Shown: in pieces, positions 17,012 through 24,889 of the stretch
Layout: every line of letters starts with the position of its first letter
How positions within the stretch are numbered: the first letter of the stretch is position 1
Position numbers and translations under genes: made by a program
Notes under the pieces: generated by a model
The model's database searches: none
Seen by the model: only the letters and a program-made list of their open reading frames with translations
What the model was told of the DNA's origin: nothing
Origin: Acd1 sp049973945
GTDB lineage: Archaea; Thermoproteota; Thermoprotei_A; Sulfolobales; Sulfolobaceae
Direction of reading: 5' to 3'
NCBI GenBank assembly: GCA_049973945.1
Contig: JBMFJH010000009.1
Location: forward strand, 1 to 60,378
DNA length: 60,378 bases

Positions 17012-17081
17012 AGGGGCCCCTGGAGACTCCCCCTCATTGACTCCCGTAAAAGGGTTCTCAAGGGAGTGTCGCCAGGCCCCT
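17012..17081 (+). other. long imperfect hairpin, possible small structured RNA
   Basis: The 70 bases fold into one extended hairpin. AGGGGCC (17012-17018) pairs with GGCCCCT (17075-17081), TGG (17021-17023) with CCA (17072-17074), GAC (17025-17027) with GTC (17068-17070), TCCC (17028-17031) with GGGA (17062-17065), TGA (17038-17040) with TCA (17058-17060), and CCC with GGG around a GTAAAA loop. GACTCCC occurs twice in the 5' arm. Here I see neither an ACA box nor C/D boxes. It sits between the amzA promoter and the tRNA-Phe promoter. Whether it is transcribed is unknown. Confidence 0.5.
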
Positions 17082-17100
17082 TCATGATAACGCCGCAAAA

Positions 17101-17119
17101 GCTAAAAAGGTAAAAAGGG
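17101..17119 (+). promoter_or_regulatory. TATA box region of tRNA-Phe
   Basis: The purine- and A-rich run GCTAAAAAGGTAAAAAGGG centres about 25 bp before the tRNA 5' end at 17131, where archaeal TATA boxes lie relative to the start of transcription. Confidence 0.5.
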
Positions 17120-17130
17120 AAGGTTTTCTT

Positions 17131-17218
17131 GCCGCCGTAGCTCAGCCCGGGAGAGCACCCGGCTGAAGAGCTCGACTCCGAAACCGGGGTGTCCGGGGTT
17201 CAAGTCCCCGCGGCGGCA
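17131..17218 (+). tRNA. tRNA-Phe (GAA) with 14-base intron
   Basis: The acceptor stem is GCCGCCG with CGGCGGC and discriminator A. The D arm is GCTC/GAGC, the T arm CGGGG TTCAAGT CCCCG, and the anticodon stem CCCGG/CCGGG. The loop reads CTGAAG, then 14 extra bases, then A; removal at the usual 37/38 position leaves CTGAAGA with anticodon GAA. CC of the CCA end is encoded. The archease gene ends 2 bases beyond on the other strand. Confidence 0.95.
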
Positions 17219-17220
17219 CC

Positions 17221-17640
17221 TTAAATATCCACGACGAATTGAACCACATAGTTTCCGTTTTCCTGCCTTATCTCCATCATGTGGTATGTCATTGCCTTCA
17301 CCACCGTCCTCTTCTCGTGTTTGTTAGGATCGAACTTCTCGCCACACGCCTTCCCTGTAATGGTCATATTTTCCTGGTCTATCCTCACTTGGAACTCAGT
17401 AAATACTAACGTTTCCGTATCGTGGTAGTACAGTAGCTCCTCGATCCATTTATACAATAAGTTCTCTAAATCGTATCCGAAAGTCGATATGTCTCTGCAC
17501 TCTTTCGCTTCGACTTTCGATGTATCTGTCATTATTTCGAAAACCGCCTTGGCGGCGTTTTCGAACGCTTCCTCGAGGGTCCTGCCCCTTGCAATTACGC
17601 CGACGTCAGCAGTGTGCTCGAAAAACTCGTACCCGTTCAT
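17221..17640 (-). CDS. archease
   Basis: The 139-residue archease opens with the family EFFEHTADVGVIARG and ends with an MTYHMMEI-type strand and a terminal DI. Archease turns RtcB RNA ligase into a multiple-turnover enzyme, and RtcB joins tRNA exons after intron removal. The gene ends 2 bases from the 3' end of an intron-containing tRNA-Phe. Its own promoter probably lies in the 89-base gap after cedA2, where AAGTTTATTG lies about 33 bp before the ATG. Confidence 0.92.
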   Translation of the reverse strand: MNGYEFFEHTADVGVIARGRTLEEAFENAAKAVFEIMTDTSKVEAKECRDISTFGYDLENLLYKWIEELLYYHDTETLVFTEFQVRIDQENMTITGKACGEKFDPNKHEKRTVVKAMTYHMMEIRQENGNYVVQFVVDI

Positions 17641-17729
17641 AGTCAGTTATTAATCGGTGAGACTTTCAATAAACTTGGTGGACGGTATGGGAGGAAGGCA
17701 AAGGACTACAATTTTCATGGTAAAAGAGG

Positions 17730-17903
17730 TCAAGAAGGAGAAGAAAGGAGGTCAGCAGACTTCCCAAAAATAAACTTAATTAGAACTAAAAGTAAAGCGA
17801 CAAGTATTCCAGCCACAACCAGAGTTAACGTATTTTTGCTATACAAGAAGATTAAAAGTGAATTAAGTATCGTGAGAGCAAAAACAATCTGGTACGATCT
17901 CAT
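17730..17903 (-). CDS. cedA2: small two-helix membrane protein, probable CedA2
   Basis: A 57-codon gene starts at ATG 17903, two bases after the cedA stop, and ends with TGA at 17730-17732. The product has two hydrophobic helices, roughly residues 5-21 (QIVFALTILNSLLIFLY) and 26-46 (LTLVVAGILVALLLVLIKFIF), and a short polar tail. In Sulfolobus the Ced DNA-import system has three clustered membrane proteins, CedA1, CedA and CedA2, the last small with two helices. Position, size and topology match. Sequence identity could not be tested, so the name rests mainly on context. Confidence 0.7.
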   Translation of the reverse strand: MRSYQIVFALTILNSLLIFLYSKNTLTLVVAGILVALLLVLIKFIFGKSADLLSSPS

Positions 17904-17905
17904 GG

Positions 17906-18712
17906 CTACGGCACCTCGATCGGGAAAGGCACTCTCCCTCCTACTCCAGAAATCGCGGTCGCCAATCCGATCGATATGCTCGCTAAAATGGCTAAGTACA
18001 TAGAAGGCCCGAACATCGTAACCGCTATCAGTTGGGGCACTACGCTACCATAAATGTAATTGAACAGACCATACGCTGTCGTGTTAAGGTTTCCAGCTTG
18101 ATAAATTTGTTGAAATAATTGACCTGTAGAGAAACCCAAATTAGTAAGGAAGTCTGGCATGTAAGGTAAGCCTATGTAAAACACTATTGCGGACGACATT
18201 AGGGACGCGCCGATAAACCTACCGATTCTGAAGGGCAACGCAAACAACATAGTCCCTAGTGCTAGCAAGATGGGATAATCTGTTAGAATAAACAGCGAAA
18301 GTAACTGAATAAAAGCTAAGTAAGAAAGTGCCAAGGATAGCGTAGAGAATACTATCCATGCAGGAACTAAATTCTGGATATAGTTACCATACACCGGTAT
18401 CGACGTAAAGATCGTGTACAATCCCTCTAGCGTCTGATAACCTAAGCTCAGGGTTGCGATAGAGGACTCAAGCCAATACAAATAGTTAGGCCAAGGCTCC
18501 GATAGCAGTCCTTGCAGGTAAGAAACGACGTCTAGCATCGTCGTGTATACAGCAATGAGGATCATCGAGTAAATGCTGTCCGTAATCAGTCTAGGGGCCC
18601 ACTTTTTTATACCATACACGGGCACGGGCAACGCGTATATCAATGTACCAATAAAGTACGATAGGAAAGCAAGGGCTTGAGCAACTGCAAGCAGATCGCT
18701 TATATTATACAT
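17906..18712 (-). CDS. cedA: CedA, membrane channel of the crenarchaeal DNA import system
   Basis: The 268-residue polytopic membrane protein has about six to seven helices, for example 10-30, 46-64, 120-145, 146-160 and 236-256. Ced imports chromosomal DNA between Sulfolobus cells aggregated by UV-induced pili, allowing repair by recombination; the motor ATPase CedB is encoded elsewhere. The identification rests on length, topology, the flanking two-helix proteins and location beside cmk and the ribosomal operon, which matches my memory of S. acidocaldarius. It is 4 bases from cedA1 upstream and 2 from cedA2 downstream. Confidence 0.78.
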   Translation of the reverse strand: MYNISDLLAVAQALAFLSYFIGTLIYALPVPVYGIKKWAPRLITDSIYSMILIAVYTTMLDVVSYLQGLLSEPWPNYLYWLESSIATLSLGYQTLEGLYTIFTSIPVYGNYIQNLVPAWIVFSTLSLALSYLAFIQLLSLFILTDYPILLALGTMLFALPFRIGRFIGASLMSSAIVFYIGLPYMPDFLTNLGFSTGQLFQQIYQAGNLNTTAYGLFNYIYGSVVPQLIAVTMFGPSMYLAILASISIGLATAISGVGGRVPFPIEVP

Positions 18713-18716
18713 AGCT

Positions 18717-18950
18717 TTACACCTGGCTGGCTAAGTACTGCACAAGGGCGAAAACCGAGGATCCCACTGCCAAGAAGAACGCTGCCAGTATCGCGTCCTC
18801 TAGTATATCCTGGCCGCTCCTTTTCACCCTGAATATAGGAATTGGGGACCCTCTTAGAGCCCATCCTATGCCCCAGGCTAAGAAGAACAACCCCCAAGCT
18901 ATCTGAGCGACTTCAGTTGAGAGGTTTTGCACTAGCTGTAGAATCGACAT
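18717..18950 (-). CDS. cedA1: CedA1, two-helix pilin-like subunit of the Ced system
   Basis: The 77-residue protein has two hydrophobic helices (about 10-32 and 51-73) joined by a basic loop, PIFRVKRSGQD. This is the form of CedA1, reported to be homologous to type IV secretion pilins of bacterial conjugation. It is first in a tight cedA1-cedA-cedA2 operon. The ATG at 18950 is right for a leaderless transcript from the TATA box at 18971-18982. Confidence 0.78.
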   Translation of the reverse strand: MSILQLVQNLSTEVAQIAWGLFFLAWGIGWALRGSPIPIFRVKRSGQDILEDAILAAFFLAVGSSVFALVQYLASQV

Positions 18951-18970
18951 TTCTGGTCTGGTATGGGAAA

Positions 18971-18982
18971 AAACTTAATTAC
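18971..18982 (-). promoter_or_regulatory. TATA box of the ced operon
   Basis: On the reverse strand TAATTAAG followed by a T run overlaps the cmk stop codon and lies about 27 bp before the cedA1 ATG, predicting a leaderless start. I looked for the ANTTTC hexamer of UV-induced Sulfolobus promoters and did not see a clear copy here. Confidence 0.5.
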
Positions 18983-19536
18983 ACGAGGCCCTTTTTCGAA
19001 ACTAACCCCTTTATCCTAATGAACATATCGATAATCCCGAAAATCTCGTCAGGCGAGAGGCCTAGTGTGTTAATCGTGAGGTCAAAGACGCTCAGATCAG
19101 TTATATCTACCCCGTAATACTCATAAAATCTCTTCCTGTGAATAAATTCTCTCTCTATAATTTCTTTCGTTGATCTTTCTACCGTTTTATTATCTCTTAG
19201 AGATATTCTTTTCGCCCTCTCCTCTAGCGGTGCAGTGAGATAAATGGATATTAAATCCTTCCTAGAATTTCTCAGTATCCAGGCGGCGATGTGACTCTCG
19301 ATGACGGCTTCTTGTTTCGTTTTTGATACCTCTATTATTTTCGAGTCGATCAGGCTGTCAATACTGAAATCTGCTTCAGCCAATTTATTTAACGATATCA
19401 CATCTAACCCCATTTCCTCAGCTAAATCCCTAAATATCGAGCCAGAGGATACGAACTCTATCTTGTAAGCAGAGGAAATCCGCTTGGCTATGGTTGTTTT
19501 GCCACTCCCCGGCGGTCCAGAAACGACTATCAGCAT
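18979..19536 (-). CDS. cmk: cytidylate kinase
   Basis: The 185-residue P-loop kinase phosphorylates CMP and dCMP. GPPGSGKTT (7-15) is the phosphate-binding loop. SSGSIFRDLAEEMG is the archaeal Cmk nucleotide-binding segment, and ERAKRISLRDN is the lid region. It ends the ribosomal superoperon, 3 bases after rpl34e. In many archaea rpl14e and cbf5 follow; here the ced operon does. Confidence 0.93.
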   Translation of the reverse strand: MLIVVSGPPGSGKTTIAKRISSAYKIEFVSSGSIFRDLAEEMGLDVISLNKLAEADFSIDSLIDSKIIEVSKTKQEAVIESHIAAWILRNSRKDLISIYLTAPLEERAKRISLRDNKTVERSTKEIIEREFIHRKRFYEYYGVDITDLSVFDLTINTLGLSPDEIFGIIDMFIRIKGLVSKKGLV

Positions 19537-19539
19537 TGG

Positions 19540-19797
19540 TTATGACCTTACCGCCGTTTTTATTAGTCGCTCGAGGCACAAGTGACAAACGGTGCCTCCG
19601 TACGGCCTCTCTGGCCTCTTCTCGGTTTTCGAGAACTTATATATCTCGTTCGTGGGAACGGCGTTGAGTCTTCTTCCGCATACTGCACAGCGGGCCTCAC
19701 CGTTCTTCTTCCGCTCGTAATGAATTGTGGTTCTCCCACCTGGAGTCCTGACAAAAACCCTCCTCAGCGACCTAGATCTAAGGGCAGGCCTCGGCAT
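19540..19797 (-). CDS. rpl34e: ribosomal protein eL34
   Basis: The 85-residue large-subunit protein, found in archaea and eukaryotes, starts PRPALRSRSLRRV and carries a zinc finger with Cys37-x2-Cys40 and Cys71-x2-Cys74. I use ATG 19797; the frame is open to 19815, but MIQGLK is not part of the family. It lies between the EMC3-like gene and cmk, the usual archaeal order. Confidence 0.95.
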   Translation of the reverse strand: MPRPALRSRSLRRVFVRTPGGRTTIHYERKKNGEARCAVCGRRLNAVPTNEIYKFSKTEKRPERPYGGTVCHLCLERLIKTAVRS

Positions 19798-19832
19798 TTT
19801 TAGTCCTTGGATCATGATGGATATATCTTCAC

Positions 19833-20273
19833 TTATAAGAGCTTTGGTCGCCTAAGGCCTAAAGGTGTCAGCGCAAAGAAGGCGAGTATATACAAAAGTA
19901 CAGATCCTCCCAGTACAGAGCCCTCTTGGCTCGTGAGAACTGGCACACTAACAGGAAAGACAACGTTTATCCACGAAAAATAAGTGGCAACTATAAGGAA
20001 CCCGATGAAATATAGTGCCATCATAGTCGAAGCCTGTAGAAAGGACAAAGTTCTGAAAGTTGAGTAAACTGCCTCCAACTCTCTCCTTTTTAGTTTCATT
20101 TTTCTTTGCCTTCTCTTTTCTGACGACGTTAACGAGAGTTTAGACTCAATCGCGAGGATTTCGTTAATCACGTTTTGGAATCTTCTTTCTAGTACAGCCT
20201 TATAGATTAAGTACAGCACAAGATTTACTCCTATCCCAATTAGTATTGGGAAAAACACGTATAGGGAGGTCAT
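19833..20273 (-). CDS. EMC3/TMCO1-family membrane insertase-like protein (DUF106)
   Basis: The 146-residue protein has three membrane helices, about 5-25, 81-99 and 121-141, with a long basic coiled region between the first two (RRQRKMKLKRRELE). That is the plan of archaeal YidC-like proteins related to EMC3 and TMCO1, which help insert membrane proteins beside SecY. Its place directly after secY and adkA supports this role. Confidence 0.88.
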   Translation of the reverse strand: MTSLYVFFPILIGIGVNLVLYLIYKAVLERRFQNVINEILAIESKLSLTSSEKRRQRKMKLKRRELEAVYSTFRTLSFLQASTMMALYFIGFLIVATYFSWINVVFPVSVPVLTSQEGSVLGGSVLLYILAFFALTPLGLRRPKLL

Positions 20274-20279
20274 CTTCGA

Positions 20280-20870
20280 TTACATCATCGAATTAATTAT
20301 TTCATTAGCAGCCACAGACGGGTCGCCCTCTACGTTAATCACTCTCTTTACAGTAGCCCCTACTAACACCGCTGATGCCATTGCAGCATAACGCGCGAAG
20401 TTCATAACTTCCTCAATCACGTCCAAGCTACTGTAATCTGATCTGGATCTAGTCTTGTCTCGCGCTTGTCGTTCCAGGATATTCTTGGGATCCGCTTCAA
20501 TCAGGAATATCACGTTCGGGACAAGAGCTTCAACGACGTGCTTAGGTAAGCCTGGGAGGTAGCCGGATGGAGTTCTAATCACGGCATGCGTGTCAACGAA
20601 TAACAGGCCCTTTTCACCCATCGCGGAAGCCTCCTGACTTATTTTCCTCGCTGCCTCGGTCTGTAACGCCCTCTGTTTGTCCAAAGGTAGTTTCCTCATC
20701 TCGTCCCTATTGTTCACGAGGTTCATTTGCAACGCCGTCTGCAACATATAGTCCCCGTAATTCACTACTTTGTTCGGTATTCCTTTCGAGTCCAATATCT
20801 CCTTTACCTTCGACAAAACGGTAGTCTTGCCTACTCCCGGTATTCCGGTTACAACACCGATTTTGCCCAT
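20280..20870 (-). CDS. adkA: adenylate kinase, archaeal type
   Basis: The 196-residue trimeric archaeal adenylate kinase converts AMP and ATP to two ADP. Its P-loop GIPGVGKTT (9-17), DTHAVIRTPSGYLPGLP segment and lid DKTRSRSDYSS are typical of Sulfolobus AdkA. It lies 3 bases after secY, as in most archaea and many bacteria. Confidence 0.95.
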   Translation of the reverse strand: MGKIGVVTGIPGVGKTTVLSKVKEILDSKGIPNKVVNYGDYMLQTALQMNLVNNRDEMRKLPLDKQRALQTEAARKISQEASAMGEKGLLFVDTHAVIRTPSGYLPGLPKHVVEALVPNVIFLIEADPKNILERQARDKTRSRSDYSSLDVIEEVMNFARYAAMASAVLVGATVKRVINVEGDPSVAANEIINSMM

Positions 20871-20873
20871 GAC

Positions 20874-22253
20874 TTATTCACCCACTAACCTCCTTAGTAA
20901 TGGGTACATATCAAGAGTCCTCTCGTAAGTTATAAGTTTGTAATACTGCATGGCTATGGTTGTCGATAATAGGATTCCTACTCCCGAACCATATGCACCC
21001 AAGAGAGTCGCTACTACGGCGATTAGGCCTACAATAAACGAGCTGAATATTGTCAAAGGATATATATATTTTGCTAATATACTCTCTAATACTTTGGGAT
21101 TAGATCTCATTCCAGGTATTTCCAAACCTGCCTCTATCATGTTCCTCGCCTGAGTTGCCGGATCGAGACCGGAGACGCCCACCCACAGAATGCCGAACGC
21201 GACGCTCAGAAGTATAAACACGACAGCGTAGGCGAGTGCCCCAATAGGATCTAAAACAACTGCATACACGCTGTGGGGATAATTCCCCGGCGGGAAAAGG
21301 AATAGCGTCTCGATGACCTGTAAGGCCACGTTGGACGCGGGGGAGATCGTGGACGCCAGGCTCACGAATAATTGGAGATCCGCACCAAGCACGCTTACGA
21401 AAATCACGGGGATGCTACTCACGTATAGCAGATTCAACGGTACGGAGGACTTTACCCCCCTGAACTTCTGGGACGTTATCGGTATGTTCACGTTAATGCT
21501 ACTAAGCCACAGGGTAACAACGATCAGAGCTATTGTAGCTATCAGCCCCACTAAGTCCGGCTGGAAGGGCTTGCTAGTGTTAACGATTAGGTCGGCGACG
21601 TTACCCCCAGTGATCAGAACTGAGTACAGGCTCGGGAAGAAACCGATCGCTAAGTTCTGGTTAGAAATGGAATAAACGCCGAACATGTCCCAAAACACCA
21701 TCTTCATTACACCAGCTAATATAAACAGGCTTAGTCCTGATCCTAGACCCCAGCCGTTCTGGATCATTTCGTCTAAAAGCATAATTACGTATGTGGCCAC
21801 TACTAGTTGCAAAAAGACTGCCAAAGCAAGTTGTAGGGACAGGTTATTTCTCGTAAGGGCGATTGCGAAGAGTAAGGACTCGAGCAGAATGAATATGAAA
21901 GCCAAACCCCTCTGCGCTTCAGTGAACTTAGCTTTACCTTCGTCAGTCTTAAGGTCGACTTGGATCAGTTTAGAGCCAGCTAGAATCTGCATTATTAGTC
22001 CAGCAGTTATTATTGGCCCTATCCCCAACTGGGCTAATGTACCCGCGGATGACGCGAAAATCACCTGCTGTAGCAAAAAGTTGAAGAGGGCTGACGAATT
22101 CGCTCCGTACAACGGTACTGAGGTCATAATCAAATACATCACGACGGCGACCAGAGACCACAAAAGTTTCCTAGGTAGAGGAACTCGCTCTTTAGGTTTG
22201 GAAACCGTAGGGAGATACCTACCTAGTGCTGATAAGACGTCCACGAAACCCAT
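20874..22253 (-). CDS. secY: protein translocase subunit SecY
   Basis: The 459-residue central channel of the Sec translocon has ten membrane helices. The plug-region sequence SVPLYGANSS, the LGIGPIITAGLIMQ pore-ring helix and the cytoplasmic loop with ITSQKFRGVKSSVP are typical of crenarchaea. Newly made proteins pass through or into the membrane here; SecE and Sec61beta are not in the window. The start is ATG 22253, 13 bases after rpl15. Confidence 0.96.
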   Translation of the reverse strand: MGFVDVLSALGRYLPTVSKPKERVPLPRKLLWSLVAVVMYLIMTSVPLYGANSSALFNFLLQQVIFASSAGTLAQLGIGPIITAGLIMQILAGSKLIQVDLKTDEGKAKFTEAQRGLAFIFILLESLLFAIALTRNNLSLQLALAVFLQLVVATYVIMLLDEMIQNGWGLGSGLSLFILAGVMKMVFWDMFGVYSISNQNLAIGFFPSLYSVLITGGNVADLIVNTSKPFQPDLVGLIATIALIVVTLWLSSINVNIPITSQKFRGVKSSVPLNLLYVSSIPVIFVSVLGADLQLFVSLASTISPASNVALQVIETLFLFPPGNYPHSVYAVVLDPIGALAYAVVFILLSVAFGILWVGVSGLDPATQARNMIEAGLEIPGMRSNPKVLESILAKYIYPLTIFSSFIVGLIAVVATLLGAYGSGVGILLSTTIAMQYYKLITYERTLDMYPLLRRLVGE

Positions 22254-22266
22254 AGACGACTAAAAA

Positions 22267-22701
22267 TCAGGAATTGGCTGATAAAACTATTTCTCCGCCA
22301 GAGCTCTTCACGGCTTCGACTGCCCCTTTAGACGCGCTTTTCACCTTGATTACCACAGGTACTACCAATCTTTCCCTTCCAATCAGCTTGTCGAATCCTT
22401 GCTCCTCTAAATCTACTACTTTTTTTCCTGACTCTTCTTTCACTTGGAGCTTACCACTTACCAGCAATTGATTGAGCCTTCTTATTGCGATTACGTGCAA
22501 CGCCTTGCTAGTCGGGTTCCTAAAGCCACGTTTGCCGTACCAGTCGGGAGCGTACTTTACAACCCAAGACCACTTCTCCTTGTGTTGACCAACACTCCTC
22601 TTGCCTTGAGATCCTCTATCCCTATGTTGACCCTTCCTTCCCCATCCGTGAGTCCTGCTTCCCCTGTACTTCCTGACCTTTTTCTCCCTTCTTACGACCA
22701 T
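22267..22701 (-). CDS. rpl15: ribosomal protein uL15
   Basis: The 144-residue large-subunit protein has the basic glycine-rich N-terminus RKYRGSRTHGWGRKGQHRDRG typical of uL15 (here split by function into rRNA-binding turns) and the C-terminal VVPVVIKVKSASKGA strand. It follows rpl30 by one base and precedes secY. Confidence 0.95.
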   Translation of the reverse strand: MVVRREKKVRKYRGSRTHGWGRKGQHRDRGSQGKRSVGQHKEKWSWVVKYAPDWYGKRGFRNPTSKALHVIAIRRLNQLLVSGKLQVKEESGKKVVDLEEQGFDKLIGRERLVVPVVIKVKSASKGAVEAVKSSGGEIVLSANS

Positions 22702-22702
22702 C

Positions 22703-23170
22703 TCAGGCCATCCTCCATATGAGTTCGTTTATTTCATTACCTCTGTAGCCAAACTCTCCCTTCATCTTATAAGGCCTATTTGTCTTGCCCCTGAATCCAC
22801 CCGACGGGGGATGAAGCCTTATTGGCAACGAGACGTAATTCTCCAGCTTATGCAGATACACTTTTTCTTCAATTATGGCCTTCGCTAATTCCTCAGGCGT
22901 TTTTATACCAAGCTCCTCGAGAGCGGGAATTTCCGCGAGCGGTCTTCTTGTCCTTAATCTACTCACCAAGGCGAGGGCTCCGTCCAAGTTCAACTCTCCC
23001 CAGGTTATGTACGGTTCGGCCTTCCTCAACATTCCGACGATTGAATCGGTCATTGGATACACCATAGAGTTGAACTTCCTCGGAAGCCTCAGCATTTTCA
23101 ACGTGTCATTTATATACCACGGCGCTCCAGCGTATCCCCTTATCCTCACGACTGCAAGAACGGTCGTCAT
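22703..23170 (-). CDS. rpl30: ribosomal protein uL30
   Basis: The 155-residue archaeal form is about 90 residues longer than bacterial L30. It begins with the conserved VVRIRGYAGAPWYINDTLKMLRL and ends with RLHPPSGGFRGKTNRPYKMKGEFGYRG motifs, of which only parts are quoted as landmarks. It sits between rps5 and rpl15 with 1-3 base gaps. Confidence 0.95.
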   Translation of the reverse strand: MTTVLAVVRIRGYAGAPWYINDTLKMLRLPRKFNSMVYPMTDSIVGMLRKAEPYITWGELNLDGALALVSRLRTRRPLAEIPALEELGIKTPEELAKAIIEEKVYLHKLENYVSLPIRLHPPSGGFRGKTNRPYKMKGEFGYRGNEINELIWRMA

Positions 23171-23173
23171 TGA

Positions 23174-23824
23174 TCACCTCTTTCTTGCCCAATCCATCAC
23201 TGTCACGAACTTGTAAGTGTTGTATAATGCCATATAACCTGCCTTTATGAAGTTCTCTGTGGTCGACGTCTGACCCTTAGAGAACGACCAAACATCCTTA
23301 ATTCCTGCATACGTTAGTAGCGTCTTAAGTACGGGACCGACGACTAACCCCGTACCTCTTGGCGCGGGCAACAATGTGACTTCTACGCTTCCAGCTTTGC
23401 CCGTAACCCTGAAGGGCAAGCTGTGTGGTTCACCGCACGTACACTCCCAACTGCCACAGCCCCTTCTAACAGGTATAATGTTCATCTTAGCGTCTCTGAT
23501 AGCCTTCGCGATCGCGACTCTGAGCTGTCTCGCCTTACCGGTTCCATAACTCACGTAGCCGTCCATGTTGCCCATTACAATTAGAACCTTATACCTTGAT
23601 ATCTCGCCAGCGTCAGTCTGTTTCTGGACTATCCTGATGTCGATCACTTCGTACTTCAGTTTAGGCATCAGTACGTCAACGATTTCGGGTTCCGTTATCG
23701 GTAAGTTCCTGTCGAAAAGCTCTTTTAGACTGGTTATCTTGCCTTCCTTTACCATCTGACCGACCTTAGTCTTCGGTTTCCACTGCTCTGGACTGATTAC
23801 GGGAACCTCCTCCATACGCGTCAC
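23174..23824 (-). CDS. rps5: ribosomal protein uS5
   Basis: The 216-residue small-subunit protein affects decoding accuracy at the mRNA entry site. The S5 double-stranded RNA-binding motif appears as VSYGTGKARQLRVAIAKA, and the C-terminal domain has LLPAPRGTGLVVGPVLK. A CGSWECTCGEPHSLP segment has three cysteines, seen in some archaeal S5. It overlaps rpl18 by 4 bases. Confidence 0.95.
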   Translation of the reverse strand: MTRMEEVPVISPEQWKPKTKVGQMVKEGKITSLKELFDRNLPITEPEIVDVLMPKLKYEVIDIRIVQKQTDAGEISRYKVLIVMGNMDGYVSYGTGKARQLRVAIAKAIRDAKMNIIPVRRGCGSWECTCGEPHSLPFRVTGKAGSVEVTLLPAPRGTGLVVGPVLKTLLTYAGIKDVWSFSKGQTSTTENFIKAGYMALYNTYKFVTVMDWARKR

Positions 23825-24423
23825 CCGATCACGTCTTTATATTCCTGCTTTATTTTCTCCAGTACCTCCTCAAAGTGACGAGGTAGATCCTTAGGATCGA
23901 GTCCCCGCTCGATATACTTGGAAAACAATCTCTTGAACAATTCCGGATTTTCCGCTTGTAGCTTCTCTGCGTACTTCGCCACGTGCTCCCCCTTGATCCT
24001 GGACTCGTCGAACTTGATCTCGCCCATCGGAATTTCCAAGCCAGCGTCAATAGCTCCCTTTGCCATGTAGAAGACTCTCGCACCCTTAGTAGGAGTGAAA
24101 AGCCCTATGTCGAGAACGGCTTTCGTTACCCCAATCTTTCTCGCCCTCAAGCCTGCTAAGTATCCAACTAGGTATGCGGCCGAAGTGTTGTTGGGGTCGC
24201 CCTTCCAACCGTATTTCTTCACCAGCTCCATGGAGTGGGCAGCGGCCAATGTTTTGTCTCCCTTGGGATCGACCTGAATCACCTGGGCTATTGCGTACTT
24301 GCTAGTCAGCCTTGCGACGAACCTGGTGGCCCTGGAAAGGACGTAAACGTACCTCTTGTAGTAATTGGTCTTGCCCTCTCTCCTCCTCCTGAACTTCACC
24401 TTGTAATTAGGGCCGTGTGCCAT
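23821..24423 (-). CDS. rpl18: ribosomal protein uL18
   Basis: The 200-residue protein binds 5S rRNA. The start AHGPNYKVKFRRRREGKTNY and the YLVGYLAGLRARKIG segment are archaeal uL18 hallmarks. It lies between rpl19e (1-base gap) and rps5 (4-base overlap). Confidence 0.95.
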   Translation of the reverse strand: MAHGPNYKVKFRRRREGKTNYYKRYVYVLSRATRFVARLTSKYAIAQVIQVDPKGDKTLAAAHSMELVKKYGWKGDPNNTSAAYLVGYLAGLRARKIGVTKAVLDIGLFTPTKGARVFYMAKGAIDAGLEIPMGEIKFDESRIKGEHVAKYAEKLQAENPELFKRLFSKYIERGLDPKDLPRHFEEVLEKIKQEYKDVIG

Positions 24424-24424
24424 C

Positions 24425-24889
24425 TCATTCCACCTTTATGCCCATGGATTGGAGCCTGATCTTCACATCCCTTAATGACTTGAAAACGCCAGCTTTGCTC
24501 TCAGTGTAAAGCTTTCGGTACGTTTTCCTGTCGATTATGTTGTTGTCCCTCAAGTACCTCAGGTAAGTCCTTATTTTCCTTATTCTCGCGACCCACTGCT
24601 CCTTCTTTCCAGCCCTTGCGGTCTTCTTACCTTTCTTACTACCTTCTCTCCTTCCTTCCCCTTTCCTCCTTCTGTTCCTTCTCCTCTCTTTTAGCCTTCC
24701 GCTACTTATCCCCTTAGCCTGCTCGATGATTATCTTGCCGTCCTTAATCAGCTTCCTTATGTCCTCCCTAGTGAGGGCCTCGGCCACCTCTTCTACGTAC
24801 TCGGGCGGTATTTTGACCCTCTTCACTCCTACGCCTTTTATGTCAGCAGCGAGCCTTTTCTGAAGAGCTAGATCGGGCATTACGCTCAC
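24425..24889 (-). CDS. rpl19e: ribosomal protein eL19
   Basis: The 154-residue large-subunit protein is shared with eukaryotes. It has a helical N-terminus (DLALQKRLAADIKGVG), a very basic linker with RRNRRRKGEGRREGSKKGKK and a C-terminal helix starting WVARIRKIRTYLR. It overlaps rpl32e by 4 bases. Confidence 0.95.
   Translation of the reverse strand: MSVMPDLALQKRLAADIKGVGVKRVKIPPEYVEEVAEALTREDIRKLIKDGKIIIEQAKGISSGRLKERRRNRRRKGEGRREGSKKGKKTARAGKKEQWVARIRKIRTYLRYLRDNNIIDRKTYRKLYTESKAGVFKSLRDVKIRLQSMGIKVE

Noticed and set aside
17012..17100. Hairpin before tRNA-Phe as an H/ACA guide RNA
   Set aside because: No ACA follows the closing stem (the sequence reads TTCATGATAACG), and I see no clear pseudouridylation pocket.
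17653..17718. A 22-codon reverse frame between cedA2 and archease
   Set aside because: Too short to support; it lies where the archease promoter should be and has no ribosome site.
17614..18003. Open forward frame of 129 codons across archease and ced genes
   Set aside because: It is antisense to real genes with archaeal family or membrane signatures, has a poor start and has no recognisable domain.
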